Below, piece by piece: positions 53,860 to 62,531 of a stretch of DNA of 64,000 nt. The notes under the pieces are model-generated. The model made no database searches and was not told the origin of the DNA. It saw nothing but the letters and a program-made list of their open reading frames with translations. How positions within the stretch are numbered: position 1 is the stretch's first letter; each line of letters starts with the position of its first letter. The stretch comes from Jannaschia sp. W003 (lineage in GTDB: Bacteria; Pseudomonadota; Alphaproteobacteria; Rhodobacterales; Rhodobacteraceae): NCBI RefSeq assembly GCF_025144335.1, contig NZ_CP083539.1, positions 3,039,501-3,103,500 on the forward strand, given 5' to 3'. The translations under genes were made by a program, and so were the position numbers.

Positions 53860-55010
53860 ACGTCCGCTTCGAACCCGCGCAGCCCCCGCAGCGCCCCATC
53901 GGCTACTTCGTCCACCACCAGGGCCGGGGCCACGCCGAGCGCTGCGCCGCGATCGCGCGCGCCTTGCCCGCCTCGCGCCCCTTGCGCATCTTCTGCGCCC
54001 GGCCCGACCACTTCCGGGGCCTGCCGGCTCATGCCGTGGTGCAGCCGATCCCCTCGCTCTTCGAGGCGCGCGGCGACGAGGCCGCCCTCGACCACCTGCC
54101 CCACCCCGAGACCGCCCACTGCGCCCCCGTGGGCTGGCCCGCGATCACCGAGGCCATGACGGCCATGGCCGACTGGTGGCGCGACGCGCGGCCTGCGTTG
54201 ATGGTGGTCGACGTCTCCGCCGAGGTCGCCCAGGCGGCGCGCCTCTTCTCGGTGCCCCACGTCCACGTCCTGCAGCACGGCACCCGCGGCGACGCGGGCC
54301 ACCGGGCCGCCTACGACGGTGCCGCCGGATTGCTCGCGCCCTGCGCCGAGGCCATGGCCCAGCCCGAGTGGGACGCCTACGCGGACCGGATCCACTACGC
54401 CGGCGGCCTCGGCCTCGATGGCGCCATGCCGGACCGCGCCGCGGCCCGCGCCCGCCTCGGCGTCGCGGAGGGCGAGGAGCTGGTGCTCGTCGTCTCCGGC
54501 GGCGGTGGCGACGGCTTCGCGGCCGCGCCCCTCGGCGTCGGTGCCCGCGCCACGCCGCAGGCCCGCTGGGTTACCATCGGACAGGTGCGCCGCGACTGGC
54601 ACGCCACCGAGCCGGCCAACCTCCAGCACCTCGGCTGGGTCGAGAACGCCGCCGACTGGATCGCCGCGGCCGACCTCGTGGTCGCCTCCACCGGCAACAC
54701 CACCGTGCAGCAGGTGATGGCCGCGGGCGTGCCCTACCTCGCGGTCCCCGAGTGGCGCTACTTCGACGAGCAGGTCCGCAAGGCCGAGGCGCTGGATGCG
54801 GCCGGCCTCGCCCATGCCCTGCCCGGCCTGCCCGCCTCCGCGGACTGCTGGCGCCGCGCCGCCGCCGAGGCGCGCCGACGCCACGACCCCGGACGACAGC
54901 GCGCCTGCGTCGACCCCGACGCCGCCCGCGGCGCCGCCCGCTGGCTCCACCGCCTCGCCACACGACTCGAAGAATCCACTCCCATGACCCTCGCCGGAGA
55001 CCCCTCATGA
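53856..55010 (+). CDS. GT28/MurG-like glycosyltransferase
   Basis: A 384-residue GT-B enzyme: N-terminal YFVHHQGRGHAERCAAIARALP (the GxGHxxR loop of GT1/28 enzymes), C-terminal LQHLGWVENAADWIAAADLVVASTGNTTVQQVMAAGVPYLAVPE, the nucleotide-sugar site. Acceptor unknown. Overlaps the sucrose-phosphate synthase gene (ATGA) and the following GT2 gene, so the enzymes probably act in one pathway, perhaps a glucosylated osmolyte or a surface glycan. Confidence 0.75.
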   Translation: MNVRFEPAQPPQRPIGYFVHHQGRGHAERCAAIARALPASRPLRIFCARPDHFRGLPAHAVVQPIPSLFEARGDEAALDHLPHPETAHCAPVGWPAITEAMTAMADWWRDARPALMVVDVSAEVAQAARLFSVPHVHVLQHGTRGDAGHRAAYDGAAGLLAPCAEAMAQPEWDAYADRIHYAGGLGLDGAMPDRAAARARLGVAEGEELVLVVSGGGGDGFAAAPLGVGARATPQARWVTIGQVRRDWHATEPANLQHLGWVENAADWIAAADLVVASTGNTTVQQVMAAGVPYLAVPEWRYFDEQVRKAEALDAAGLAHALPGLPASADCWRRAAAEARRRHDPGRQRACVDPDAARGAARWLHRLATRLEESTPMTLAGDPS

Positions 55011-56014
55011 CCCACCCCGCCACCTCCGTGCTGACCCTGGCCTCGGGCCGCGCCGAGCACCTCGCCAACGTCGTCCGCGGCCTTCGCAACCAGACCGAGG
55101 CCCCCTTGGAACTGGTCGTCGGCGTGATGCAGGACGACCTCTACGACCTGCCCGAGACCGACTTCCCCATCCGCCAGATCCGCGTGGGCGGCGACCATGC
55201 CCTGCCGCTCGCCGCCGCCCGCAACGCCGTGGCGCGCGAGGCCCGGGGCGAGGTGCTGGCCTTCGTGGACGTGGACTGCATCCCCGCCCCCACGCTCGTG
55301 GCCGACTACGCCCGCCAGGCGCGCGCCGGCGCGGGCTGCTTCATGGGCGAGGTCATGTACCTGCCCGGCGGCGCCAACGCCCCCGGCTGGACCTACCGCG
55401 GCTTCGACGCCGTGGCCGAGAAGCACTCGGACCGCGCCGGCCCGCCCGAGGGCGAGACCGCGCCCTGCACCGACTACCGCTGCTTCTGGTCGCTGAACTT
55501 CGCCATTCACCGCGAAGACTTCGCCCGCTCCGGCGGCTTCGACGAGCGCTACCAGGGCTACGGCGGCGAGGACACGGACTTCGGCAAGACGCTGGACCAC
55601 GTCGGCCTGCCGATCTCCTGGGTGCGCGGCGCCAAGGTGTACCACCAGTACCACCCCCACGCGATGCCGCCCGTCCACCACATGGACAGCGTGATCGCCA
55701 ACGCCGAGCGGTTCCGCGACAAGTGGGGCTACCGGACCATGGAGCACTGGCTCTACGCCTTCGAGCTGATGGGCCTGATCGAGAAGCGCGGCCACTGGCC
55801 CACCGAGGACGTGATCGTGCTGCGCCGCCCCAATGCCGCCGACGAGGCCCTGTGCCGCCAGCAGAGCCACATGCCCTACGCCAACACCACGCGGGTGATC
55901 CGCCAGCTCCAGGAGCGGCGCGCGGGCCGCAGGCTGGCCGACGCCGAGGCGGTGGGCGCGATGCGCCAGGCCCAGCGGGCCTTCCTGGGCCAGGCCCCGG
56001 TGGCGGCGGAATGA
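55007..56014 (+). CDS. GT-A (family 2-like) glycosyltransferase
   Basis: A 335-residue protein: SVLTLASGRAEHLANVVRGLRNQTEAPLELVVG is the GT2 N-terminal fold; VLAFVDVDCIPAP has the DxD metal site; GFDERYQGYGGEDTDFGKTL is the galactosyltransferase-like C-terminal motif (GGEDxD). No membrane helices. Acceptor unknown; coupled by ATGA to genes on both sides. Confidence 0.8.
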   Translation: MTHPATSVLTLASGRAEHLANVVRGLRNQTEAPLELVVGVMQDDLYDLPETDFPIRQIRVGGDHALPLAAARNAVAREARGEVLAFVDVDCIPAPTLVADYARQARAGAGCFMGEVMYLPGGANAPGWTYRGFDAVAEKHSDRAGPPEGETAPCTDYRCFWSLNFAIHREDFARSGGFDERYQGYGGEDTDFGKTLDHVGLPISWVRGAKVYHQYHPHAMPPVHHMDSVIANAERFRDKWGYRTMEHWLYAFELMGLIEKRGHWPTEDVIVLRRPNAADEALCRQQSHMPYANTTRVIRQLQERRAGRRLADAEAVGAMRQAQRAFLGQAPVAAE

Positions 56015-57156
56015 GCATGCGCATCGCCGTCGTCTCCCACGTCCGCCACCCCGTCGCCGAGCCCTTCATGGGCGGCCTCGAGGCCCATTCCTTCCACCTG
56101 TGCCGCGCGCTGGAGGCGCGCGGCCATGAGGTCACGCTGTTCGCCAGCGGCGACAGCGACCCGCGCTTCCGCATCGAGCCGGTGCTGCCCGTGCACTACG
56201 ACCGCGACTTCCCGTGGCATCACCACCACGGCACCGAGGCGCTGAACCGCCACGTGGACGCGGGCTTCTCGCGCGCCATGCGCACCGTGCTCGATGGCGA
56301 CTTCGACGTGGTGCACAACAACTCCGTGCACCGCTACCCGCCGAGGCTCGCGCGCCAGCACCGCGTCCCCATGCTCACCTCGCTGCACGTGCCGCCCTTC
56401 GACGCGCTGCGCCGCGCCGTGCACTCGGCCGACGCGCCTTGGTCGCGCTTCGCGGTGACCTCCGAGAAGCAGCTCGGCTCGTGGTGGCCCGAGGGCGCGC
56501 CCGAGGCGGCCCACGTTGCCCACAACGGCATCGACCTGGATGCCTGGGAGTTCCGCCCCGAGGGCGACGGCCGCGCGGTCTGGGCCGGGCGCATCCTGCC
56601 CAACAAGGGCCTGCACTTCGCGGTGACGGCCGCCCAGTTCGCGAACATGCCGCTCGACATCTTCGGCGTGGTCGAGGACGAGCAGTACTTCAACGCGCTG
56701 ATCCGCCCCTACCTGTCGAAGACGATCCGCTACCACGGCCACGTCGACGCCAAGACCCTCGCGCGCGCCGTGGGCGGGGCCTCGGTCTTCGTGTTCACGC
56801 CGCTCTGGGACGAGCCGTTCGGCCTGGCGGCCGTGGAGGCCATGGCCTGCGGCGTGCCCGTGGCGGCCATCGACAACGGCGCGGTGCGCGAGATCGTTGG
56901 CGCGGACGCGGGCCGCTTCGCGCGGCCCAACGAGCCGGCGGCCCTCGGCATCGCCATGAAGAAGGCCGCGCGCATCGACCGCGCGGTGCCGCGGGCGCGC
57001 GTCGAGGCGTGCTACTCGCTGGACCGGATGGTGGACCGCTACGAGGCGCTCTACGCCGAGTGCATCGCCGGGCTGGAGCGCGAGGCGCCCGAGGTCGACT
57101 TCCCGCGGATCGAGCTGAACGTCGCCCCGGCCGTGGTGCCGATCGCCGCGGAGTGA
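56011..57156 (+). CDS. GT4-family glycosyltransferase
   Basis: A 381-residue GT-B enzyme: RIAVVSHVRHPVAEPFMGGLEAHSFHLCRALEARGHEVTLF, WAGRILPNKGLHFAV and FVFTPLWDEPFGLAAVEAMACGVPVAA (E-x7-E donor motif). Last of the four-gene block; followed by a hairpin terminator. Sugar and acceptor unknown. Confidence 0.82.
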   Translation: MSMRIAVVSHVRHPVAEPFMGGLEAHSFHLCRALEARGHEVTLFASGDSDPRFRIEPVLPVHYDRDFPWHHHHGTEALNRHVDAGFSRAMRTVLDGDFDVVHNNSVHRYPPRLARQHRVPMLTSLHVPPFDALRRAVHSADAPWSRFAVTSEKQLGSWWPEGAPEAAHVAHNGIDLDAWEFRPEGDGRAVWAGRILPNKGLHFAVTAAQFANMPLDIFGVVEDEQYFNALIRPYLSKTIRYHGHVDAKTLARAVGGASVFVFTPLWDEPFGLAAVEAMACGVPVAAIDNGAVREIVGADAGRFARPNEPAALGIAMKKAARIDRAVPRARVEACYSLDRMVDRYEALYAECIAGLEREAPEVDFPRIELNVAPAVVPIAAE

Positions 57157-57162
57157 CGGGAG

Positions 57163-57184
57163 GGGGCGGCGCGGCCGCCCCTTC
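57163..57184 (+). terminator. terminator-like hairpin after GT block
   Basis: GGGGCGGC / GCCGCCCC with a 3-nt loop followed by TTCC, 7 bases after the GT4 stop. Weak T-run. Confidence 0.5.
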
Positions 57185-57246
57185 CGCCCGCCGCCCGCCG
57201 GGCCGGGGCGCTTGCGGGGAATGACGCCCCCGTGGGACGATCGGGG

Positions 57247-58623
57247 ATGGAGAGCGATCTCTACCAGGCCCTGATCGAGCATCTCGACTTCCTGCGCCTG
57301 CAGTTCGAGTTCCGGCTGCGCGGCCTGTTCCTGCCGGGCCGGCGCATCCAGTGGGCCTACCTCGCGGCGGGCGCGGTGCTGGCCCTCCTCGTCCGCCGCT
57401 GGGCGGCGCCGCGCATCGACCGGCGGATGGAGGCCCTCGGCCCCGCGAGCCGCTGGCGGCGCACCGCGCTCGCCATCCTGCGGGGCCGCACGGGCCTTGC
57501 GTTCTTCGTCGCCTACGCCTTCGCCCTCGCCGAGGTCCTCAAGCTCCTCTCGGGGTCGAGCCTCGGCGCCGTGGTGGTGGAGCGGGTGGCCGCCATCGCG
57601 GCGGCGATGCTCCTGGTCAGCATCGCCTCGCGCCTCGTCGGCAACCGCATCCTGCGCGGGCTCGTGAAGTGGGCGCTCTGGATCTACGTGATCCTCTACT
57701 TCCTCCGCCTCGTGAACCCGGTGCGCGTGTTCCTCCTGCGGTTGGCGGTCGACCTCGGGGACACGCGGCTGAACGCGCTGGCGGTGGTGCAGGCGCTGGT
57801 GGTGATCGCGGTCTACATCGCCTTCGCCCGCCTCGTGATCGGCCTCGCGCGGGCGCGGGTGCGGGGCAGCGCGGACATCAGCCCGTCGATGCAGGTGCTG
57901 TCGATCAAGGTGCTGCAGGTGCTGCTCTACGGCGCAGCGTTCCTGGTGGGCCTCCACCTCACCGGCTTCGACCTCACGGGGCTGGCCGTGCTGACCGGCG
58001 CGATCGGCATCGGCGTGGGCTTCGGGCTGCAGAAGGTGGTCTCGAACCTCGTCTCGGGGATCATCATCCTGCTCGACAAGTCGATCAAGCCCGGCGACGT
58101 GATCAGCCTCGGCGACACCTTCGGCTGGGTCGAGTCCCTCACCGCGCGCTACGTCGCCATCACCACGCGCACGGGCAAGGAGTACCTGATCCCCAACGAG
58201 GACCTCATCACCGGGCAGGTGGTGAACTGGTCGCATTCCGACCACTTCGTGCGCATCGAGATCGAGTTCGGCACCGCCTACGGCGACGACGCCGAGCGGG
58301 TGCGCGAGGTGGCGGTCGCCGCCGCCTTGAGCTGCGATCGGGTGCTCGCCGACCACCCGCCCGTCTGCCACATCGTGGCCTTCGGCGAGGTGGCCATCGA
58401 GTACGTGCTGCGGTTCTGGATCAGCGACCCGAACCGGGGCCTGACCAACGTGCGGGGCACCGTGTTCCTGGCGCTGCTCAAGGCGTTCCGGGCCGAGGGC
58501 ATCACCATCCCGCTGCCGCAGCGCGAGGTGCGGATCCTCGGGTGCGGTCGGCCGGGCTGCGGATGGGGAACGGGAGGGATGGTGGCGCCGGGTGGACTTG
58601 AACCACCGACCTCTCGATTATGA
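57247..58623 (+). CDS. mechanosensitive ion channel (MscS family)
   Basis: A 458-residue membrane protein with about five helices, then the MscS core: GLAVLTGAIGIGVGFGLQKVVSNLVSGIIILLDKSIKPGDVI (pore helix TM3 with Gly/Ala packing and start of the beta domain), and LIPNEDLITGQVVNWSHSD. It releases solutes on hypo-osmotic shock, fitting the compatible-solute neighbourhood. Start ATG 57247 chosen; GTG 57232 adds five residues. The last ~14 codons (VAPGGLEPPTSRL) are antisense to tRNA-Met, so the natural C-terminus has probably been extended by loss of an earlier stop. Confidence 0.82.
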   Translation: MESDLYQALIEHLDFLRLQFEFRLRGLFLPGRRIQWAYLAAGAVLALLVRRWAAPRIDRRMEALGPASRWRRTALAILRGRTGLAFFVAYAFALAEVLKLLSGSSLGAVVVERVAAIAAAMLLVSIASRLVGNRILRGLVKWALWIYVILYFLRLVNPVRVFLLRLAVDLGDTRLNALAVVQALVVIAVYIAFARLVIGLARARVRGSADISPSMQVLSIKVLQVLLYGAAFLVGLHLTGFDLTGLAVLTGAIGIGVGFGLQKVVSNLVSGIIILLDKSIKPGDVISLGDTFGWVESLTARYVAITTRTGKEYLIPNEDLITGQVVNWSHSDHFVRIEIEFGTAYGDDAERVREVAVAAALSCDRVLADHPPVCHIVAFGEVAIEYVLRFWISDPNRGLTNVRGTVFLALLKAFRAEGITIPLPQREVRILGCGRPGCGWGTGGMVAPGGLEPPTSRL

Positions 58624-58656
58624 GTCGAGCGCTCTAACCAGCTGAGCTACGGCGCC
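58580..58656 (-). tRNA. tRNA-Met (anticodon CAT)
   Basis: 77 nt including encoded CCA. Acceptor GGCGCCG pairs with CGGCGCC; D-loop AGCTCAGCTGGTTAGAGC; anticodon stem CTCGA/TCGAG with loop CTCATAA; T-arm GGTGG-TTCAAGT-CCACC. First acceptor pair G-C is intact, as in elongator Met (or a CAU tRNA-Ile, whose modified anticodon cannot be excluded from sequence). Confidence 0.93.
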
Positions 58657-58745
58657 ATCGGGCGGGCAGTTACGGCGGGGGGCGGGGGCCGTCAAGCCCG
58701 GCCACGCCGCTTTCCTCGGCCCCCGCGGCGTGGCACCACTCGCCC

Positions 58746-60125
58746 ATGACCGATCCCCTCGACGACCTGCGCGCCCTTCTCGGCGCCGCCCACGTCCTCA
58801 CCGGCACCGACGTGGCGCGCTTCGCCCGCGACTGGACCGGCAAGTGGCGCGCCGCGCCCCTCGCCGTGGTGCGCCCCGCCTCCACCGCCGAGGTCGCGGA
58901 CTGCGTGCGCCTCGCCGCGCGCCACGGGCTCGCCGTGGTGCCCGTGGGCGGCAACACCGGGCTGGTGGGCGGCACCGCCAACGAAGGCGCGCTGATGGTG
59001 TCCCTCGAGCGCATGAACCGCGTCCGCGAGATCCGCGCGGACTCCCGCGTGGCCGTGGTCGAGGCGGGCGTGGTGCTTTCGGACCTCCACGACGCCGCCG
59101 AGGCGGAACGCCTGATCTTCCCGCTGACCTTCGGCGCCCGCGGCTCGGCGCGGGTGGGCGGGTTCCTCGCCACCAACGCGGGCGGCTCGAACGTGGTGCG
59201 CTACGGCTCCACGCGCGGGCTGTGCCTGGGGTTGGAGGTGGTGATGGCCGACGGGCGCGTGCTCGACCTGATGAGCGAGTTGCACAAGGACAACTCGGGG
59301 CTGGACCTGCGCGACCTGTTCATCGGGGCGGAAGGAACGCTGGGGCTGATCACCGCGGCGGTGCTGAAGCTGGCGCCCCTGCCCCGCCACCGCGCGACGG
59401 CGCTCGCTAACGTGTCGGGCCTCGACGCCGCGCTCGGCCTCCTCCACAGGCTCCAGGCGGCGTCGGACGGGGCCGTAGAGGCGTTCGAGTACATGCCCCG
59501 CTCCTACCGCCGCGCGCTCGCCGCGCACCGCCCCGACCTGGAGCCCCCCCTGGAGGCGGCCGACCACGCGGTGATGATCGAGCTGGGCGGCCTGTCGCGT
59601 CCCCTCGGCGACGCGCTGGAGGCGGCGTTGGGCGAGGCCCTGGAGGCGGGCGAGGTGCTCGACGCCGTGGTCGCCCAGTCCGAGGCCCAGCGCCGGCGCA
59701 TCTGGGAGATGCGCGAGGCCGCCGCAGAGATCACCTTCACGCGGCTGCCCATCGTGGACAGCGACGTGGCCCTGCCGCTCGACCGCGTGGGCGCGTTCCT
59801 CGGGGAGATGCGCGCGCGGCTGGACCAGATGGACCCCGGCGCCGAGGACCTCGTGGTGGCGCATCTGGGCGACGGCAACGTGCACCTGACGCTGTATCCC
59901 ACGCGGGACGACGAGGCGCATCTGGATGGCCTGCGCGAGATGGTCGAGGACGAGGTGGTGCGCCTCGGCGGCTCGATCTCGGCGGAGCACGGGGTGGGGC
60001 TGGCGAAGCTCTCGACCATGCGGCGGCGCAAGGACCCGGTGGCGCTCGACGTGATGCGTGCGGTGAAGCGGGCGCTGGACCCGGAGGGGCGGATGAACCC
60101 GGGCAAGGTCATTCCGGAGGAATGA
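58746..60125 (+). CDS. FAD-linked oxidase (D-lactate/D-2-hydroxyglutarate dehydrogenase type)
   Basis: A 459-residue VAO-family flavoprotein. N-terminal FAD domain: VVRPASTAEVADCVRLAARHGLAVVPVGGNTGLVGGT, then FGARGSARVGGFLATNAGG. C-terminal FAD-oxidase domain with VVAHLGDGNVHLTLYP (metal and substrate His) and SAEHGVGLAKL. It oxidises a D-2-hydroxy acid to the 2-oxo acid. The exact acid is not readable; D-2-hydroxyglutarate and D-lactate are the common choices. Confidence 0.83.
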   Translation: MTDPLDDLRALLGAAHVLTGTDVARFARDWTGKWRAAPLAVVRPASTAEVADCVRLAARHGLAVVPVGGNTGLVGGTANEGALMVSLERMNRVREIRADSRVAVVEAGVVLSDLHDAAEAERLIFPLTFGARGSARVGGFLATNAGGSNVVRYGSTRGLCLGLEVVMADGRVLDLMSELHKDNSGLDLRDLFIGAEGTLGLITAAVLKLAPLPRHRATALANVSGLDAALGLLHRLQAASDGAVEAFEYMPRSYRRALAAHRPDLEPPLEAADHAVMIELGGLSRPLGDALEAALGEALEAGEVLDAVVAQSEAQRRRIWEMREAAAEITFTRLPIVDSDVALPLDRVGAFLGEMRARLDQMDPGAEDLVVAHLGDGNVHLTLYPTRDDEAHLDGLREMVEDEVVRLGGSISAEHGVGLAKLSTMRRRKDPVALDVMRAVKRALDPEGRMNPGKVIPEE

Positions 60126-60133
60126 CCTTGCCC

Positions 60134-60273
60134 GCCCCGGACCCGATCCGGGGCCCGGTGGGGTTTGGCGCGACGCACCCCGGACTTGGTCCGGGGCCTC
60201 CGGCTGCCGTAGGCGCTAACGCATCGGAGCGAAGCGCAGGTGGATGACCGAGGCCCCGGCGCGAGGCCGGGGC
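60134..60273. repeat. three REP-like palindromes
   Basis: In the 169-base convergent gap: GCCCCGGA-N5-TCCGGGGC (60134-60154), CCCCGGAC-N3-GTCCGGGG (60178-60196) and GCCCCGGC-N5-GCCGGGGC (60253-60273), the last preceded by GGAGCGAAGCGC (60226-60237). No gene present. Confidence 0.65.
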
Positions 60274-60294
60274 GTGGCGGAGCGCACCGCCCCC

Positions 60295-61074
60295 TCAGTC
60301 CGCGAAGAACGTCCCCACCGCGCCCAGCGCGCCGTCGACCGCCTCGCCCACCACGCCGCCCACCGCATCCGCCGTGTCGAGCCCCTCGACGAACCGCCCC
60401 GTCTCCAGGAACGCCAGCACCTGCGCGATCACCACCGGGGCGTTCATCATGAACGTGTGGGTCACGGGCAGCACCACGTGGTCGGCCATGCCCGCGACGC
60501 GCGTGGACTTCACCGTGACCTTGCCGTCATCGGGCCCCGGCAGCAGCGCCGAGTAAAGTGCCGAGAGCGAGCGGTCGCCGGCGACGACGCCCACGCCGTC
60601 CCACACGGGGCCGAGCTTGGTGGTCACGCCGTCCGTGCCCAGCTCCGCGCCGGCGGGGCCGTTCATCCAGTCGAAGGGCGGCAGCGTGGCGAGGCGGTCC
60701 ACCAGCTCCGAGCCGTGGTTCGGGGGGGCCAGCATCACCGTGCGGCCCGGCGGCATCGGGTTGTTGCGGGCATGGACGCGCAGGAGGATGCCGCCCATGG
60801 AGTGGGTCACGAAGTCGATGCGCTCCGCCTCGCCGCAGGCGGCGATGGCCTCGGGCACGGCGCGGCGGGCCAGCTTCTCGACGCCCGCCGAGGCGCTGTC
60901 GTAGCCCGAGTTCACCACCCGGCGGCCGTCCATCTCCAGGGCCTCCTGCAGCACCAGCAGCGAGGCGTCGGAGCGGGCGAGGCCGTGGAGCAGCACGGTG
61001 CACGGCTTCTCCTGCGCCCCGGCCGGGGCGGCGAGACCGATGAGGAGGGCGAGGAGCGCGCGCATCCCCTGCAT
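60295..61074 (-). CDS. secreted lipase/alpha-beta hydrolase
   Basis: A 259-residue exported protein: signal peptide ([16 protein letters not shown]), [13 protein letters not shown] oxyanion loop, and nucleophile elbow [10 protein letters not shown] with catalytic Ser. Asp and His partners are less clear ([12 protein letters not shown] is the likely His region). PNHGSELVD resembles class I lipase/PGAP1-like hydrolases. Probably a periplasmic ester hydrolase. Confidence 0.75.
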   Translation of the reverse strand: MQGMRALLALLIGLAAPAGAQEKPCTVLLHGLARSDASLLVLQEALEMDGRRVVNSGYDSASAGVEKLARRAVPEAIAACGEAERIDFVTHSMGGILLRVHARNNPMPPGRTVMLAPPNHGSELVDRLATLPPFDWMNGPAGAELGTDGVTTKLGPVWDGVGVVAGDRSLSALYSALLPGPDDGKVTVKSTRVAGMADHVVLPVTHTFMMNAPVVIAQVLAFLETGRFVEGLDTADAVGGVVGEAVDGALGAVGTFFAD

Positions 61075-61110
61075 CTAGTCACCGCCGCCCCGTGCGGCTA
61101 GTCGGCGGCG

Positions 61111-61554
61111 ATGATCCGCCTCGCCGTCCGCGCGGTGCTCGTGCACCAGAGCCGTCTGCTGATGGTCAACGCCTACGGGCCTGCGCACGGCTCCGACCTG
61201 TGGTGCCTGCCCGGCGGCGGGGCCGAGCCGCACGAGGGGCTGCCCGGCTCGCTCCGGCGCGAGGTGCTGGAGGAGACGGGGCTGGAGGTGCGCGTGGACG
61301 CGCCCTGCCTCGTGAACGAGTTCCACGACCCCGCGCGGGGCTTCCATCAGGTGGAGGTGTTCTTCCGCTGCCGGCTGCGGCGCGGGGCGCTGAATGAGGC
61401 GTGGCGCGACCCCGAGGGGATCGTGACCCGCCGCCGCTGGGTCGCGCGCGAGGAGTTGGCGGGGGTGCGCCACAAGCCGGACGCGCTGGCCGCCGTGGCG
61501 TGGGACGACGCCGCGCCGCTGCGCTACGACCCCCTGGAGCGGATCGTGCCCTGA
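61111..61554 (+). CDS. Nudix hydrolase
   Basis: A 147-residue protein with a complete Nudix box: Gly-x5-Glu-x7-REVLEETGL, preceded by WCLPGGG. It cleaves nucleoside diphosphate-linked compounds; specificity unknown. It ends convergently, overlapping the EamA permease gene by 31 bases. Confidence 0.85.
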   Translation: MIRLAVRAVLVHQSRLLMVNAYGPAHGSDLWCLPGGGAEPHEGLPGSLRREVLEETGLEVRVDAPCLVNEFHDPARGFHQVEVFFRCRLRRGALNEAWRDPEGIVTRRRWVAREELAGVRHKPDALAAVAWDDAAPLRYDPLERIVP

Positions 61555-62363
61555 CCCGTCGCCAGCGCGATCCCCGCGAGCACGAGCGCGCCGGCGAGGA
61601 GGCTGCGCGCGGACGGCACCTCGGCCAGCAGGAGCGCCCCGAGGACCATGGCGATCACCGGCACCGAGAGCTGCGCCACGCCCGCCGCCGCCAGCCCGAG
61701 CCCCGGCAGCACCCGGTAGAGCACCGCGTAGCCGACGCCGGACGTGACCGCGCCGGAGACCAGCGCGAGGGCGAGGCCGGTGGGCGTGACCGCCGCCCCC
61801 CACCAGAGCGGCGCGAGGAGCGCGAAGAGCGCGGCGGCGGCGGCGAAGTTGCCGGCGTTGCCGAGGAGCGGGCGCGGCTCGAACTTGCCGGCGACGCTGT
61901 AGGCCGCCCAGCCGAGGCCGGCGAGCACCATCAGCGCCGCGTCGGGGGCGGCGAAGCGGGGCGCGGCCGAGGGCCAGAGCAGCCAGCCGAGGCCCCCGAG
62001 GGCGAGCGCCATGCCCGCGAGGCGCCGGGGCGAGACGGCCTCGGCCCGTGCGAGGCCCGCCGCGAGGAGCGCGAGCTGGACGGTGGCGAAGAGGATCAGC
62101 GCGCCGAGGCCGGCGTCGAGGCTGCGGTAGGCGAGGGAGAAGCCCAGGAGGTAGACCGCGAGCGCGAGGGCCGCGCCCCACCGCTTCGCGCCGCCCAGCG
62201 GCACCCGCCCGCGCGCCAGCACCGCGAGGGTAGCCGCGCCGGCGGCCACGCGGATTGCGGCGAAGGCGACCGGGTCGGTGCCGGCAAGCACCCCGGCGCG
62301 GGTCAGCAGCGAGTTGCCGGCCATGAAGGTCATGGCGAGGGCGGCGAGGGCGAGGGTTCTCAT
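61524..62363 (-). CDS. EamA-family (DMT) permease
   Basis: A 279-residue, about ten-helix membrane protein, two EamA repeats (LALAALAMTFMAGNSLLTRAG... and GLGWAAYSVAGKFEPRPL...). Start 62363 is the Met directly before the first helix. Substrate unknown. Confidence 0.8.
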   Translation of the reverse strand: MRTLALAALAMTFMAGNSLLTRAGVLAGTDPVAFAAIRVAAGAATLAVLARGRVPLGGAKRWGAALALAVYLLGFSLAYRSLDAGLGALILFATVQLALLAAGLARAEAVSPRRLAGMALALGGLGWLLWPSAAPRFAAPDAALMVLAGLGWAAYSVAGKFEPRPLLGNAGNFAAAAALFALLAPLWWGAAVTPTGLALALVSGAVTSGVGYAVLYRVLPGLGLAAAGVAQLSVPVIAMVLGALLLAEVPSARSLLAGALVLAGIALATGQGTIRSRGS

Positions 62364-62474
62364 GGGGGTCTGTTGGGCGTGGCGGCGGCGGGGCGCAAGC
62401 TGGACCGTTGTTTGCAAGGGGCCAGCCACTCGCGCTCCCGGAGGTATTTAGGAAACGAAGACGAGGATCCCCCC

Positions 62475-62531
62475 TTCCTCTGGCCCTAAATATCTCGGGG
62501 GAGGCCCGAAGGGCCGGGGGCAGAGCCCCCC
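62475..62531. repeat. second copy of the GGGGGCTCTGCCCCC / CCCCCGAGATATTT repeat
   Basis: Minus-strand blocks: GGGGGCTCTGCCCCC, then GGCCCTTCGGGCC, CCCCCGAGATATTT and GGCCAGAGGAA, in the same order as at 25567-25613. Another CCGGAGGTATTTAGG-like box lies just beyond (about 62440). It forms the 3' end of the DUF2161 gene. Confidence 0.6.
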
